Assembly (NCBI RefSeq): GCF_905171765.1
Contig: NC_053389.1
Location: 743,257,146-743,321,145, forward strand
Source: Bufo bufo
Taxonomy: Eukaryota; Chordata; Amphibia; Anura; Bufonidae
Direction: 5' to 3'
DNA length: 64,000 nt
In this document: positions 33,106-44,395 of the stretch, in pieces
Layout of the letters: each line of letters starts with the position of its first letter
Position numbering within the stretch: position 1 is the first letter of the stretch
Made by a program: the position numbers and the translations under genes
Notes under the pieces: model-generated
Databases searched by the model: none
Seen by the model: only the letters and a program-made list of their open reading frames with translations
Told to the model about the DNA's origin: nothing

Positions 33106-33416
33106 TATCCTATGTCTTACACCCGGAATACCCCTTTAAGGTAACCCTGTGAGAGGGATATACAGTTCTCTATGAGGCTGATATACAGTATATAACCACC
33201 ACTGGTACATGGCAGCTGAGAGATTTATATGGCTGCCCTATTTTTCTAGCTGCCAATAGTTTTATGTATCTACAGGGTTTCATCTTCTGTGTGTAAATTT
33301 TCCCATTCACTGACGGCAAACTGAGATCTTGAGAAAAGGGCAGAATTGAAACAGGAAAAAGATTAGAAACGTGCAGGGCTTGACGCTGCTGTTCCACTCT
33401 TTGACCACATGGTGGC
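33106..33416. other. No gene seen; probable dispersed repeat fragment
   Basis: It contains the phrase TTCCCATTCACTGACGGCAA near 33300, which reads like the edge of a dispersed repeat. That lowers confidence in the open frame just downstream. Confidence 0.35.
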
Positions 33417-33584
33417 ATGCTTGAGGCAGTTGAGACTGCAGTGACGTTAGCGGGCCAGGACTGTCCGGCTCCTTATGCAATGCTGCAGTCTCTCTTCCGG
33501 CATGTGCTATTGTATAATGACACAGACAAGGAGCGATCCTCAGCGGAGACACACGTGCCTCCCGAGCAGTGCCCTGCCTTCAAG
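33417..33584 (+). CDS. Possible first coding exon, product unknown
   Basis: From the ATG at 33417 (purine at -3) a 56-codon frame beginning MLEAVETAVTLAGQDCPAPY and containing LFRHVLLYNDTDKERS ends in AAG just before GTGAGA at 33585, a good splice donor. The stretch has more CpGs than its surroundings. I do not recognise the protein. Against it: an overlapping minus frame, a nearby repeat fragment, and no linked second exon. It could be a chance frame. Confidence 0.25.
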
Positions 33585-33810
33585 GTGAGACCCCCATGCT
33601 TCACTGTGCCCTTCTAGCCCATTACTCTGGCCTCAGAATGCCGCCTTCTTTTCTCCCCCGGCTTCATTTTAGTGCTGTGTAGTGTATGTGACTGGCACCT
33701 GGTGTGGGCAGCAGTGATGAGGTAAAATATCGCAGGGCATGTGCCTCCCTTCAGCTTTTACCTCACTGATGTACCACATATGTATGTGTGTGATGTATGC
33801 ACAGTGTGTA
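33585..33810. other. Putative intron start; nothing else seen
   Basis: Sequence downstream of the candidate donor up to the dinucleotide run; no features. Confidence 0.3.

Positions 33811-33811
<1 letters not shown>

Positions 33812-33851
<40 letters not shown>
33812..33851. repeat. (TA)n microsatellite
   Basis: An uninterrupted alternating TA run of about 40 bp, framed by GTGTAATAC and ACTGTGTTACAC, which are themselves nearly inverse. Confidence 0.95.
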
Positions 33852-33852
<1 letters not shown>

Positions 33853-34027
33853 TGTGTTACACAACACCGGCGTGTTGCTGAGGCTTCTACAGGGCACCGT
33901 TCTCACGCTTCCCTGCCCCATGACTGACTTAATATACCGCCTGCTGTGTCACACTGCTGTCTTCTTCTGTAGGATCAGTAGTAACAACGGAGGCAATCTC
34001 ATGGCTCCAGGGTGGATAGATATAGAT

Positions 34028-34174
34028 CAGCGATAGGCAAACTGCGGCTCTCCAGCTGTTGCAAAACTACAACTCCCACCATGCCATGCTGTAGGCTGAA
34101 AGCTGTAGGCAGTCTTTGCATGCTGGGAGTTGTAGTTCTGCAACAGCTGGAGAGCCGCAGTTTGCCTATCACTG
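34028..34174. mobile_element. hAT foldback MITE, 147 bp, inserted in GATA-rich DNA
   Basis: CAGCGATAGGCAAACTGCGG at the left mirrors CCGCAGTTTGCCTATCACTG at the right. An exact 8-bp duplication ATATAGAT lies at 34020-34027 and 34175-34182. The arms contain CTACAACTCCCACCATGC and GCATGCTGGGAGTTGTAG. Confidence 0.95.
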
Positions 34175-34182
34175 ATATAGAT

Positions 34183-34385
34183 GGATGATCGGTAGGTAGG
34201 TATGTGATAGATAGATATGTGAGAGAGATAGATGCATAGATAGGTGGTAGGTAGGTATGTAGATAGATATAGGAGATAGAGAGATGTTCCATAGATAGAT
34301 AGGAGAGAGATAGATATATCAGATAGGTAGGAGATAGAGATAGATAAATAGATGAGATAGAGAGATGTTCCATAGATAGATATAT
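34183..34385. repeat. GATA-type microsatellite
   Basis: Irregular repeats of ATAGATAGAT, GGTAGGTAGGT and GAGAGATAGA. The GATA text begins before the hAT insertion and continues after it. The minus-strand serine/tyrosine-rich frame is an artefact. Confidence 0.9.
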
Positions 34386-35040
34386 GATTTACATAAGAGA
34401 TAGATTACCAGCTACGTATTATTCCCAGCACATGTGCCACTAGTAATATACAGTGGCCGACCCTATATACCGATCTATGTTGTGCCGTTCCTCTGCTATT
34501 CTTCCTGGAAATTTAGAAATTAAATTGTCATCAAGCTGTTACCCTTTACCTTGTCATGGGGCAATTCCTTCCACACGAGCACTGTCCAATTAGTGCTTAC
34601 AGTGCTAGGCGCACACCTTGTCGTCAGTTTATTCTTATGTTTCCAAGAGGAATAACAGGGGACCAGCGCAATGTGTGGAAGAAAAAATGCTCCAAAACAG
34701 TTATCGTAGGAGCAGTGCAAGTCTTTGAAGCAGGTAACCCCCGATGAAGACGGCGCTCTCATTGTGAGGAGCCGTTACATATGCTAATAGTGTTTCTTGT
34801 CTTTGGAATATTACGCTGTGGCTTATTCTGCCTATAATAGTTTTTTATTTTGCTCTTGTGTTATAGATTTTCATTTGATCTCACATGATCTTCATTTCGT
34901 GGCACTTTAGGTCTCTTCACTCTTCTCATGCACTTCTATTTATTGGGTTCTCTTTGATGCTTATTAGGCGATCTCACAGCTTGTCTGCTCCCTCCTGACC
35001 TCTGCACAGGTCACAGAGCATGCCGAGAAAGCTCTGCCAT
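34386..35040. other. No gene seen; apparently unique DNA
   Basis: Short frames only. AGGTAACCC at about 34730 is donor-like but has no supported exon upstream. Confidence 0.4.
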
Positions 35041-35337
35041 GGGGGTCATTCACTAAACAGTTTTAAGCCTCTTTTTGGTGTAAAATGGTCACACCACCCC
35101 CATTTTGCGACTTTTTAAATGCCCATACAGCAATAGTTTTCGCACGGACGTTTTTACGCCATGCTCGACACATAGGAGGTCCTGGCAAATTTACTAATTT
35201 TACGCCAGAATAAAAGGTGCAAAAGTTGCCTAAAAACAATGCCAGCCAGGGGCGGGTGTAGATTTTTCAGCAGGCGCACGGACTACTAAAGATGCGCCAG
35301 GGTAAAAGAAACTAAAAAGCCTTAATAAATGACCCCC
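35041..35337. mobile_element. MITE, GGGGGTCATTCACTAAA family
   Basis: GGGGGTCATTCACTAAAC and CTTAATAAATGACCCCC are inverse ends. The interior holds GGTGTAAAATGG and TTTTACGCCA modules shared with 35554-36030. Confidence 0.75.
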
Positions 35338-35553
35338 AATGAGTCCCCTCTAGTCTGCTGTGTTTGAGGCCCATGGGGCTGCTGTAAAACATAGCTTCAA
35401 ATACTGTTAAGATCAGCTCAGGCAAGATGGCCGCCCCCGTAATCATGTTCAGAAAGTAGAATAAATCGATCTGCAATCAGAAAACCTTTTCGGTGACTCT
35501 TTCCCTTTAAAGCTCAGTAGGCTGTCCTATAAGGAGGGCCAGCAGAAGAAAAT

Positions 35554-36030
35554 GGGGGACATTTACTAAACATTTTGCACCAGAATGATGGTGTAAAATG
35601 CACCTAAAAGAATGGTGTTTTGATTTGCGCCAAATATATCAATTGCTTTCTCCAGATTGTTCACCATGAAGAATGTATCACGCCAGAAATGAGTTATAAA
35701 TATCAAATTGGCGCTTATTACGCCTCATTTATCATCCTCTTATGGGCAGAAATGGCTTAAATTGTTGCGGACAATTAAGCCAGCTTACGTGGTGGCGTTT
35801 TGTGTAAAAAGTTGCATTTATGGCAGAAAGATGTGACTTGTCGCCAATATGCTTCAGAAATTGCAAGTGCGGTCCGGCAGGGGGTGGCTGAAATGGCGCA
35901 TTCCAGTTAAAAAAAAATATACGGTATATAAAAATCTTCTGATATGAGGTGAAACAACTCGCCACTTTTGATTTGTAATGTTAGTATTTGTTTTGGCACA
36001 AATTGGGCCATTATTGATGAATGTCTCCCA
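35554..36030. mobile_element. Diverged relative of the GGGGGTCATT MITE
   Basis: GGGGGACATTTACTAAACA at the left and TGATGAATGTCTCCCA at the right are imperfect inverse ends. Modules such as GGTGTAAAATGCACC and CTCATTTATCATCC recur. More decayed than the neighbouring copy. Confidence 0.6.
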
Positions 36031-36279
36031 ATATGTTCTGTGCGGGGCCAGTCGGTGATGTATCCACGGTATGCATGTACCGTGCCATTCCTTGGCATAT
36101 GTTGGCCAGTTTGCCAGTTCTTTACCTTCATATCTAGTTTTTTCTTATATACATGTCACCGTTCTTACTTAAAGGAGCGCTAAATAACCCTGGGGAAGTC
36201 TTCTTACACGTACCTGCAGTGTTTTGCCGAATGTATTGGTTAATGAGGTTAGCTAAAAAATAATAATAATAAAAATATA

Positions 36280-36660
36280 TATAATATGGGCCTATCTTTC
36301 AGACTCTGTCCGGAACATGGCCACCATCTTGAAAGCCAGCCGCCATATTGGATCAAGGGCAGATTTTTCCAATGGGAAGGGGGTCATGTAGCATATCAAA
36401 GAAGACCAGAATTTTCTCAGAAATCGATTGCAGTATCTTGTGGTTCAAAAATGATTGACACAGAAAGTGGCAACAACAGCCGGGAACGTTCCCTGTGATG
36501 CACAGCTATTTGCCTTGTTCACTGTGTTGTCTCTGGTGCTGAACAAGAGAACTTTGAAGCTTTGAACTTTCTGTGTTGACAACTTTTGAACCACAAGAGA
36601 TGTTGCAAATCGGATTGCAGCAATCGATTTCTGAGAAAACCCTGGTCTTCTATCCCCTCT
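36280..36660. repeat. Foldback-like repeat with inverted modules
   Basis: TTTTCTCAGAAATCGATTGC (about 36411) is mirrored by GCAATCGATTTCTGAGAAAA (about 36620). TTGTGGTTCAAAA and TTTTGAACCACAA are also paired. The left part has GGCCACCATCTTGAAAGCC and CCATATTGGATCAAG. Family not identified. Confidence 0.6.
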
Positions 36661-37001
36661 CTCTGACTGTGATGTACGCTTGCACGCCCACACCATGTGT
36701 ACAGCCGCTTCTAAAGTCTCCGGACACTTCCTGTTTCTTATCCTCGTATCCTGGCAACGCTTAAAAGGAGCGACGCTCTGGTAAATGAATGGCATACTGC
36801 TGACAGACTGGCTCCTTCGTTACACCTTCCATTCACTGCGAACGACTCATTACTTTATTCCTGACCCCAGAGGCTATCGTCCTTAACATAGTCCTGTGTG
36901 TCGCAGAGCTTGATTCATTCACGTCTGACTTTTACTCCTCGCTGTAAAGGGAGCGTATCCTAAAATAGTACGATCACCTTCACAACTATTTTCTAATTGT
37001 C
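36661..37001. other. No gene seen
   Basis: Apparently unique sequence, no exon support. Confidence 0.35.
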
Positions 37002-37005
37002 TTAA

Positions 37006-37180
37006 AGGGAACCTGTCACCGGGATTAACGATATAGCGATATTTATATGTGCCCATTAGTCTCCATGCAGTGTTTAAAATGACCCCACTGTTACTGCTCT
37101 GTGTGTGTTAGATTCTTATAAAAACCGATCTTATTGATATGTAAATCGCCTCTGTCAGGAGCCCAAGGGGTTGTCCCACG
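37006..37180. mobile_element. Left part of a TTAA-type element (AGGGAACCTGTCACC end)
   Basis: TTAA at 37002-37005 precedes AGGGAACCTGTCACCGGG. The same type of terminus, inverted, closes the element at 45857 (ACAGGTTCCCT then TTAA). No matching right end could be located here. Confidence 0.5.
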
Positions 37181-37480
37181 ATATATTGGAGTCCAGCCGC
37201 GCCCATCGATCCGGAGCCCAGCACGGCCTACCACTTAATTTATTCACTCCACTATCCCTGACGTCAGTTCTTCTCAGTGCCGTAATCTCGCGCAGGCGCA
37301 TGTGCGGACTACTGTCACCGGCCTTGACGAGGGAGCCGGCCCATGCGCATTCGACTCATCTGCGTGAACTAAAGTACAGACAGAAGGGAGCTGACTGTAC
37401 AGTGTTCGCTTGTTGTCTGTTGCCATGGAGACACATGGATCTGTAAAGGAGCTGTGGTAAAAATGTTAGTAAATGTGGAC
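37181..37480. other. No gene seen; GC-moderate DNA
   Basis: Possibly the interior of the one-ended element at 37006; contains CTCGCGCAGGCGCATG. No exon support. Confidence 0.3.
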
Positions 37481-37499
37481 ATTGGCTCTCACAGGATGT

Positions 37500-37757
37500 C
37501 CTACGCCAGTGACGTCATGTTCATCGGTCACATGTCCTAAGTGCAGCTCAGTCCCATTCAATTGAATGGGCCTGAGCTGCAATACCAAGCACAGCCACTA
37601 TACAGTGTACAGCGCTGTGCACACGAGTGAGAGCTGCAGCCTCCTTCAAACAGCTGATCGGTAGGGGTGTCGGGTGTCTGACCCCACTGATCTGATATTG
37701 ATGACCTATCCTGAGGACAGGTCATCAATATTGAACTGCCGGAAAACCTTTTTAAGG
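37500..37757. repeat. Dispersed short repeat with ATTGATGACCTATCC core
   Basis: GTGTCTGACCCCACTGATCT leads to a foldback around GATGACCTATCCTGAGGACA. Related words occur near 3420-3460 and 38340-38540. Probably one SINE- or MITE-like family; boundaries undefined. Confidence 0.5.
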
Positions 37758-37778
37758 AATTGCTAACTACAGTCGCCT

Positions 37779-38162
37779 AAGGCTACTGGTGCGGATCCGT
37801 CATGGATCTGCACAGACGGATCCGTTCAGATAATACAACCGCATGCATCCTTCATGAACGGATCAGTTTGTATTATCTTTAACATAGCCAAGTCAATGGA
37901 GGACGGATCCGTTTTCTATTGTGCCAGATTGTGTCATAGAAAATGGATCCGTTTGGCTCGGCTTCGTCAGGTTGACAGCAGCGTTTTGGTGTCCGCCTTC
38001 AGAACGGAATGGAGACGGATCGGAGGCAAACTGATGCATTCTGAGCGGATCCTTATCCATTCCGAATGCATTGGGGCTGAACTGATCCATTTTGGACCGC
38101 TGGTCAGAGCCCTGAACGGCTCTCACAAACGGAAAGCCAAAACGCCAGTGTGAAAGTAGCCT
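37779..38162. mobile_element. MITE, right end GTGTGAAAGTAGCC
   Basis: CCTAAGGCTACTGGTGCGG at the left and AACGCCAGTGTGAAAGTAGCC at the right. GGATCCGTTTTCTATTGTGC and the GTTTTGGTGTCCGCCTTCAG module link it to the copies at 28942 and 63348. Confidence 0.72.
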
Positions 38163-38319
38163 AATAATAACTGGAACTTCACTTTCAGTAAGCAACAAGG
38201 CGATAAAAAGTTGTATGTGGGTTACGTAAAAGTTGCAGGTACATTCTTGCATCATCTATTCTATATGAGGAAAAACTTCAAGGAATTCCAACATGCACAT
38301 TTTTTCCTTTAGTTGAAAT

Positions 38320-38555
38320 AATAGAAGTCCCATACGATAGGACATAAAGGTATGATCGCTGGGGGTCTGACCACTGGAACCCCCATGGGTCATGAATACG
38401 GGATCTCAGAGTCCCCTGTGTGAATGGCATGTGTGACCACCGCTTCATTTACTTCCGCAGTGCTCTGTGGTCTCTGTTGGTCTCATACAAGTGAATGGAG
38501 TGGTGGTCGCCTGTCCTGTGGATAGGTCATGCATGTTGTTAATTGGAAAACCCCT
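38320..38555. repeat. Dispersed repeat fragment related to 37500-37757
   Basis: Contains GGGGGTCTGACCACTGGAAC, a CATACAAGTGAATGGAGTGG stretch, and a CCCCTTTAAG end. Words of this type also open the window (GTGAATGGAGTGGTGGTC at 41). Confidence 0.5.
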
Positions 38556-38563
38556 TTAAGTTA

Positions 38564-38805
38564 GGGCTCATTCAGACGACCGTATCCGTTTTTCCGGTCC
38601 ACAAATTGTATACCGGCTGTGTGCGTTCCGCATTTTGATGATTGGATAGTCTTTCTCCTGTGTAGAAATGCCTATTCTTGTCCACAATTGCGGGATCACG
38701 GAACAGAAGTACGGATGCGGACAGCACACGGTGTGCTATCTGCATCTTTTGAGGCCCCATTGTAACGAATGGGTCTGCATCCGATCCGCAAAATTGAATG
38801 AGCCC
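38564..38805. mobile_element. MITE, GGGCTCATTCAGACG family
   Basis: GGGCTCATTCAGACGACCG is matched by CAAAATTGAATGAGCCC. Interior words GCATCCGATCCGC and CCTATTCTTGTCC are typical of the family. Same ends as 8883-9155. Confidence 0.7.
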
Positions 38806-38826
38806 TTACTGTGCACCTTCAGCTCA

Positions 38827-39084
38827 AGCTTTGTGCACATGACCGTATCCGTATTTCAGTGTATAGAAGACGGATCCGCAGAATATGGACACCTTCCACG
38901 TTCATTCGTTAATAGAAAGGAATATCCTCATCCACAATACGGACAAGAATAGGGCATGTCCTGTAATTTGCGGAACGACCACATAGATCCGCAAAAAATA
39001 CAGATGTGCGTGACCCCATAGAAATGATTGCTGTCAGCAAAAAATACTAATGGATGAAAAATACGGTTTTGTGTACGAAGCCTA
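38827..39084. mobile_element. Decayed MITE
   Basis: GCTTTGTGCACATGACCGT and ACGGTTTTGTGTACGAAGCC are imperfect inverse ends. Interior GGACAAGAATAGGGCATGTC resembles the family. Confidence 0.6.
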
Positions 39085-39688
39085 AATGTCAGAAGATTGT
39101 ACTGGGGGGCGTGGTGGGTGCCACCGCCTTACCCCGCGTGGTTCTTGAGCCCTGTGAACCACTGGCCCAAAAGCGTTGCTTCCAAGCAAACTGGTTGGCA
39201 CTGCCCGTAAATAGTGCCACAGCCGCCTTGTAATGTTTGGCCGTAATGTCAGCCTTCTGACATTGTGCACATTGTGCCGCGTTCTGTCTTGCTGCAACAT
39301 TACCATACAATATCTGGCTTCTGTACCTGGAGTCATCCGCAGCAGTGGGTTGGCAGAATACAGGCCCCCCTATTTAGATCACACGTCCCGCTGGATTCGG
39401 ATAGTGTACGTTTTCTACAGAACTGAGCAGCCGGCTGTATCTGCGCCCGATATATTTATATATCGGCATATGTGACAGGCGGTGACATTTCACGCCTCGC
39501 CATGTGTGCGGTGCCTGCTCCAGCTTCCCCTGGCAGGGAAATGTTTAGTCTGACACAGTGAGGCCGGGATGTTACAGACCTGTGAAAGATAATATCCAGT
39601 GGACTGGACATGATCTTCAATTGTAAGAGATCACGCCCCCATAGGTGGCAGCCATGGGTCCGAATTCTTCAACTTGCCACTTTTTTTT
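39085..39688. other. No gene seen; apparently unique DNA
   Basis: Open frames of 62-84 codons overlap on both strands at 39082-39336 but lack splice context and are not recognised. Confidence 0.4.
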
Positions 39689-39692
39689 TTAA

Positions 39693-40426
39693 AGGATAAC
39701 TGTCACATTTAGACCCTAATTTCAATTTTCATATATGTAGTTACTAATTACATGATAATTACATGATATTCCAGAATCAGTTACTATTAGACTGACTTAC
39801 CCCATATTTAATAAGATTCAGCCCTTAGCAACCAGTCTGCATAAAACTGCAATTTCACTATTCAGTTAAGATGGCCGCCACTGCCCTCACCCTGAGGCTA
39901 ATCCCGCCTGCCCCCCAAAAGTGTCAGTAACCAGAGCCCTCCCCCCTAAAGGGTTAATCTCCTGCAGCACAAAGGGGTCCTCTTACCACATGTTGCTTTC
40001 ATTTATACCCTGAGCAGATGGCAGATCTCCCTTCCCTGGTCTGCGCTGCTCCAACTCTGCCTTCTCCAGCTCTGCTGAGTGAGGGAGCGTCTGCCAAGCG
40101 CAGGGACAGGGAGAAGTGCACACAGCGCAGACACTGTTATCAGCTGCTGGGGAGGACCTGGCTTTAATCATTTACTTACAGTCCCTGGATGTCAGTAATG
40201 TGACCCTGCACGCTGCGTGCTCCGTCCTTCAACAGATAGACGGACCATGCCTAGCAACCCTATTTTAAGCACAGGTAAAAGTAGGCAGTACAGGGAACAA
40301 AAATCTGCAATTAAGGGGTAATAAATACACAGTGAAAAGTTGAAATAGGGCCACCAAGGTGATATTAATCACCACAATCCAATACAAAAAAATAAAATAT
40401 TAATAATAATACAAGACAGTTATCCT
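39693..40426. mobile_element. TTAA element, AGGATAACTGTC ends, 734 bp
   Basis: AGGATAACTGTC at the left and GACAGTTATCCT at the right are perfect inverse ends, flanked by TTAA (39689-39692 and 40427-40430). The interior is not a full palindrome, though CTAGCAACC at 40251 mirrors TTAGCAACC-type text at 39827 imperfectly. No transposase. Kolobok-like class inferred. Confidence 0.82.
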
Positions 40427-40430
40427 TTAA

Positions 40431-41107
40431 TGTTCACTGACAATCCCATAGACTGCAGCACTCATGACTTATCCAGGGCTTTCTGGTTCAGGAATCTAAT
40501 GCTAGTACTGCAGTGAATACTGACAGACACTTTTTTTTTTTCTTGGCTCTGGCGCTGCCAACCTTGTGTATCAGTTGTGAAAGACCTGTCAACAGTAGTG
40601 ATCCTTAGTAGATACTGCACTGAATAGTGGTCATGATGGGGTTAACTTGGGATATAGGAAATGGCCCTTTTTAAGTCACTGATTCATCCTGGTGATGAGT
40701 CACCATATGTCTTCTGTACAATTCCACAAAGGACAGGATATTGCCACCTCCAGAGCAGGGATGGAGGGGGCCGCCTCCGTGCCCCTTCACACACAAGACG
40801 TAAATCTCCTCAAGAAGCTTAATGGGATCTTGGTGTTAATCTGTGGATCAGTCTAGCTTCAGACATTCTCTCACTAGGCGTCTGCACCTCCCACCTCTCT
40901 GATCAGATTTGGCTGTTTAACTCAGTGGTAGCTCTCTGGCCATCCAGGAACAACAAGTCCCAGCGAGCCCTGCTAGGAAACCGTGCGGCTGCTAAGGCGG
41001 ATTTACACCACTTTTGAGGTTCCATTAAAGAGAGTTATTGTAAAGTCATCAGCGATCTGCAGATACCCGCTCCTATCCCCGGTGGTCGTCCATCAGTCCA
41101 GTCGCTG
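40431..41107. other. No gene seen; apparently unique DNA
   Basis: No repeat signature beyond short homopolymers and no exon support. Confidence 0.4.
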
Positions 41108-41111
41108 GCCT

Positions 41112-41527
41112 TAAGCCTTTTTCACATGTCCCTGTCTGTGCTCAAATCCGTGAGCAGGTGGTCAGTGATGCATCCGTGAAGCTGTCCGTGAAGGATCCAT
41201 GTTGGGTCCGTGTGTCCCTTTTTTGCTGTCTGTGTTGCATCCGTGTTTTACTGACCCTGAACAGCTGAAAAATAATTTTCAAAGCATCTCTTCTTAATGA
41301 TCTGTGAAACACGGATGCAACATGGATGGCATCTGTGGTTTTCACAGACCTATAGACTATAATGGATGTGATGGACAAAATAGAGCAGGAATCCGTGCTA
41401 AAAACACTGACCCACGGACAGTGCTAAAACACTGATGTCTGAATTAAAATGAATGGGGACGTGTGCTGTCCATGGAGAACACGTACAGCACACGTCCGTG
41501 AAACATTGATGTGTGAATTAGGCTTTA
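41112..41527. mobile_element. MITE with AAGCCTTTTTCACATG ends
   Basis: AAGCCTTTTTCACATGTCC at the left and GATGTGTGAATTAGGCTTT at the right. The interior repeats CATCCGTG and CACGGATG in both orientations. Confidence 0.65.
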
Positions 41528-41757
41528 GTGGTTACATGAGGCAAGTGATTGGTTACAGCGATCATGTGAACAATAAACAGCATCTGACAGCTGCAGACCT
41601 AGTGGGGACTTGAATGGCAGGGACCGGCGCAGGAACAGAGGTGAGTCTGTCTCAGATTTGGAAATATTAAAAGCGGTATTAGGATATGTTTACACAACAG
41701 ATTTTTCTGTTTGAAAAATATGCTGCTGAATCCCCAACAGAAGTCCAAGGCTGACCC

Positions 41758-41758
41758 T

Positions 41759-41792
<34 letters not shown>

Positions 41793-41793
41793 A
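41758..41793. repeat. (CTA)n microsatellite
   Basis: About 12 CTA units. The minus strand reads as poly-Val or poly-Ser in different frames, an artefact. Confidence 0.95.
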
Positions 41794-41825
41794 GAATTGC
41801 AGCTTGTCATGCACATGTGGCTGTG

Positions 41826-41902
41826 CCTGAACTCTGGCAGAAACTGCAGCACATTTTTGGTGCCTGAACTCTGGCAGAAACTGCAGCACATTTTTGGTGC
41901 AT
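41826..41902. repeat. 38-bp direct repeat, two copies
   Basis: TGCCTGAACTCTGGCAGAAA followed by CTGCAGCACATTTTTGG occurs twice back to back without change. Confidence 0.9.
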
Positions 41903-42104
41903 TTCATTTTAGATATATTTATTAAGCAAGAGGGTGTGGTTTACGATACTATGTATTGCACCAAAAAAACTGGCACAAAATTCTGAAGCAAAGTAAGCCA
42001 ACTATAAAATGAAGTAAAGTTGGACTACGTGTTTGTAAAGTGCGACACATTGATCATCCAGCATTTCAGCCATTTAATAAATGTGGGCCATTGTGTTAGT
42101 ACTA

Positions 42105-42395
42105 ATACAGTAATGTGTTCAAGGTTCTCACTGCTATAGATAGGCGAACGTCTGCCTGTCTGCTGTCTCACTTCATTTTGCTGGGTCATTCTGACTTAAG
42201 TTATTTTTGGGTGAAAAGCGTGTGAGATGAGTGTTCCTACAGTCTCCACACTGGAGCGCTGTGCAGACAGAGAACACTGGCAGTAGTGAAGGTTGGGTCT
42301 GTCTCACACCGGTCTGCTCCTAGTCATACAGATGACCAGTCACCTCTCCTGACGTGTTGTGTTCCACCTAATATAGGAATTCTGACGCATCTTTT
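42105..42395. other. No gene seen
   Basis: Apparently unique DNA between a microsatellite region and a MITE nest. Confidence 0.3.
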
Positions 42396-42399
42396 CTTA

Positions 42400-43655
42400 G
42401 AAGGCCTCATCCACACTCTGCCATGTCCCTAGTTCAGTCCACAAAATACAGACACTCTTCCTTTTTCACACTCCCATCAGTAGAAAGGACTATTCTCATC
42501 CGCAATATGGACCAGAATAAGGCCTCTTTCACACGGGCGTTGCGGAAAAATGTGCGGGTGCATTACGGGAACACCCACGATTTTTCCGCGCGAGTGCAAA
42601 ACATTGTAATGCGTTTTGCACGCGCGTGAGAAAAATCGCGCATGTTTGGTACCCAAACCCGAACTTCTTCACAGAAGTTTGGGCTTGGGATCGGTGTTTT
42701 GTAAATAGTATTATTTTCCCTTATAACATGGTTATAAGGGAAGATAATAGCATTCTGAATACAGAATGCAAAGTAAAATAGCGCTGGAGGGGTTAAAAAA
42801 AAAATAATAATAATTTAACTCACCTTAATCCACTTGCTCGCGTAGCCCGGCATCTCCTTGTGTCTCCTTTGTTGAAGGACCTACGGTGAGCATTAAATAC
42901 AGTTACAGGACCTTTGATGACGTCACTCCGGTCATCACATGGTACGTCACATGATCTTTTACCATTGGGAATCACCATGGTAAAAGATCATGTGACGTAC
43001 CATGTGATGACCGGAGTGACGTCATCAAAGGTCCTGTAACTGTATTTAATGCTCACCGTAGGTCCTTCAACAAAGGAGACACAAGGAGATGCCGGGCTAC
43101 GCGAGCAAGTGGATTAAGGTGAGTTAAATTTTTATTTATTTTTTTAACCCCTCCAGCGCTATTTTACTTTTGCATTCTGTATTCAGAATGCTATTATTTT
43201 CCCTTATAACCATGTTATAAGGGAAAATAATAATGATCGGGTCTCCATCCCGATCGTCTCCTAGCAACCGTGCGTGAAAATCGCACCGCATCCGCACTTG
43301 CTTGCGGATGCTTGCGATTTTCACGCAACCCCATTCACTTCTATGGGGCCTGCGTTGCGTGAAAAACGCAGAATATAGAGCATGCCGCGATTTTCACGCA
43401 ACGCATAAGTGATGCGTGAAAATCACCGCTCATCTGAACAGCCCCATAGAATTGAATGGGTCGGTATTCAGTGCGGGTGCAATGCGTTCACCTCACGCAT
43501 CGCATCCGCGCGGAATACTCGCCCGTGTGAAAGGGGCCTAAGAGTTCTTCCTATATTTTGTGGAACGGCAACATGGATCAGCAAAAAAATACCGAAGCGT
43601 GTATGACCCCATACAAACAAATTTGTTAAAAAATATGGTTGTGTGTATAAAGCCT
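42400..43655. mobile_element. Older MITE split by the 42521-43538 element
   Basis: The outer left arm includes AGGCCTCATCCACACTCTG and CTATTCTCATCCGCAATATG. It continues after the insertion with TGTGGAACGGCAACATGG and GTGTGTATAAAGCC. The order resembles the intact decayed copy at 38827-39084. Confidence 0.6.
42521..43538. mobile_element. 1-kb palindromic MITE with TAA duplication
   Basis: GGCCTCTTTCACACGGGCG and CGCCCGTGTGAAAGGGGCC are inverse ends; TAA is at 42518-42520 and 43539-43541. The middle 500 bp (about 42715-43235) is a near-perfect palindrome centred near 42972, including GATGACCGGAGTGACGTCAT and its inverse. PIF/Harbinger-type mobilisation is inferred. Confidence 0.87.
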
Positions 43656-44250
43656 AACTCTGCATTGTCCTATTCCCCTGTTATTCCTATTACAAATTTA
43701 TGAATAAATTGCCAACTGGGTATTTACCGGTTATGGGGGTGGGGGTGTCCGTAGATTGTCACACTATCCATTCAAGACAGATTATGCATTAGCACACCCC
43801 CTTTTACAAGGGGAATGGTAACACCCAGTTGTCAATTTATTATAAAAAATATTCCAGAGGAATAACAGAGGAACAGCCCAGAACGGAGTCAGAAGAAAAT
43901 ATGTTCCAGAATTGTTATATTATAGGGCAGATGAGTGTTTACTAAGATGTAGGGAGAGGTGATAGGTCCTTTTAAGAATACAGCCTAGTTTGGTTCTTAG
44001 AGCGGTTCTCCGGGAATGATTTAAAATGGCCGCCAGCAACCTGTCCCAGAATGTGAGGAGGACTGGTTGCCTCCATTTGCAGAACTGCCTAGGGGCATGA
44101 GGGGCGGGCCGCACTATGGTTTGGCACTTGCATATACTACATATCAGGCTGCTCAGCCATGATGGCATATCATAGGCAGGATCAACTCCTTACCATGTAC
44201 TGTAGAGCAGTGAGGCTCTGCCCCCTCATCTCCCCCCCCCCTCATCCTTT
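43656..44250. other. No gene seen; decayed repeats
   Basis: AACTGGGTATTTACCGGTT and GGTAACACCCAGTTGTCAATT give a weak inverted pairing near 43710-43840. No exon support. Confidence 0.35.
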
Positions 44251-44258
44251 CCCTAGAC

Positions 44259-44395
44259 CAGTGTTTCCCAACCAGTGTGCCTCCAGCTGTTGCAAAACTA
44301 CAACTCCCAGCATGCCCGCACAGCCAAAGGCTGTCCAGGCATTCTGGGAGTTGTAGTTTTGCAACAGCTGGAGGCACACTGGTTGGGAAACACTG
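44259..44395. mobile_element. hAT foldback MITE, 137 bp, nearly perfect
   Basis: CAGTGTTTCCCAACCAGTGT mirrors ACACTGGTTGGGAAACACTG. An exact 8-bp duplication CCCTAGAC lies at 44251-44258 and 44396-44403. The arms match almost throughout, implying a young insertion. Confidence 0.95.

Noticed and set aside
34183..34385. Tyr/Ser-rich minus-strand frame
   Set aside because: Translation of a GATA-type microsatellite.
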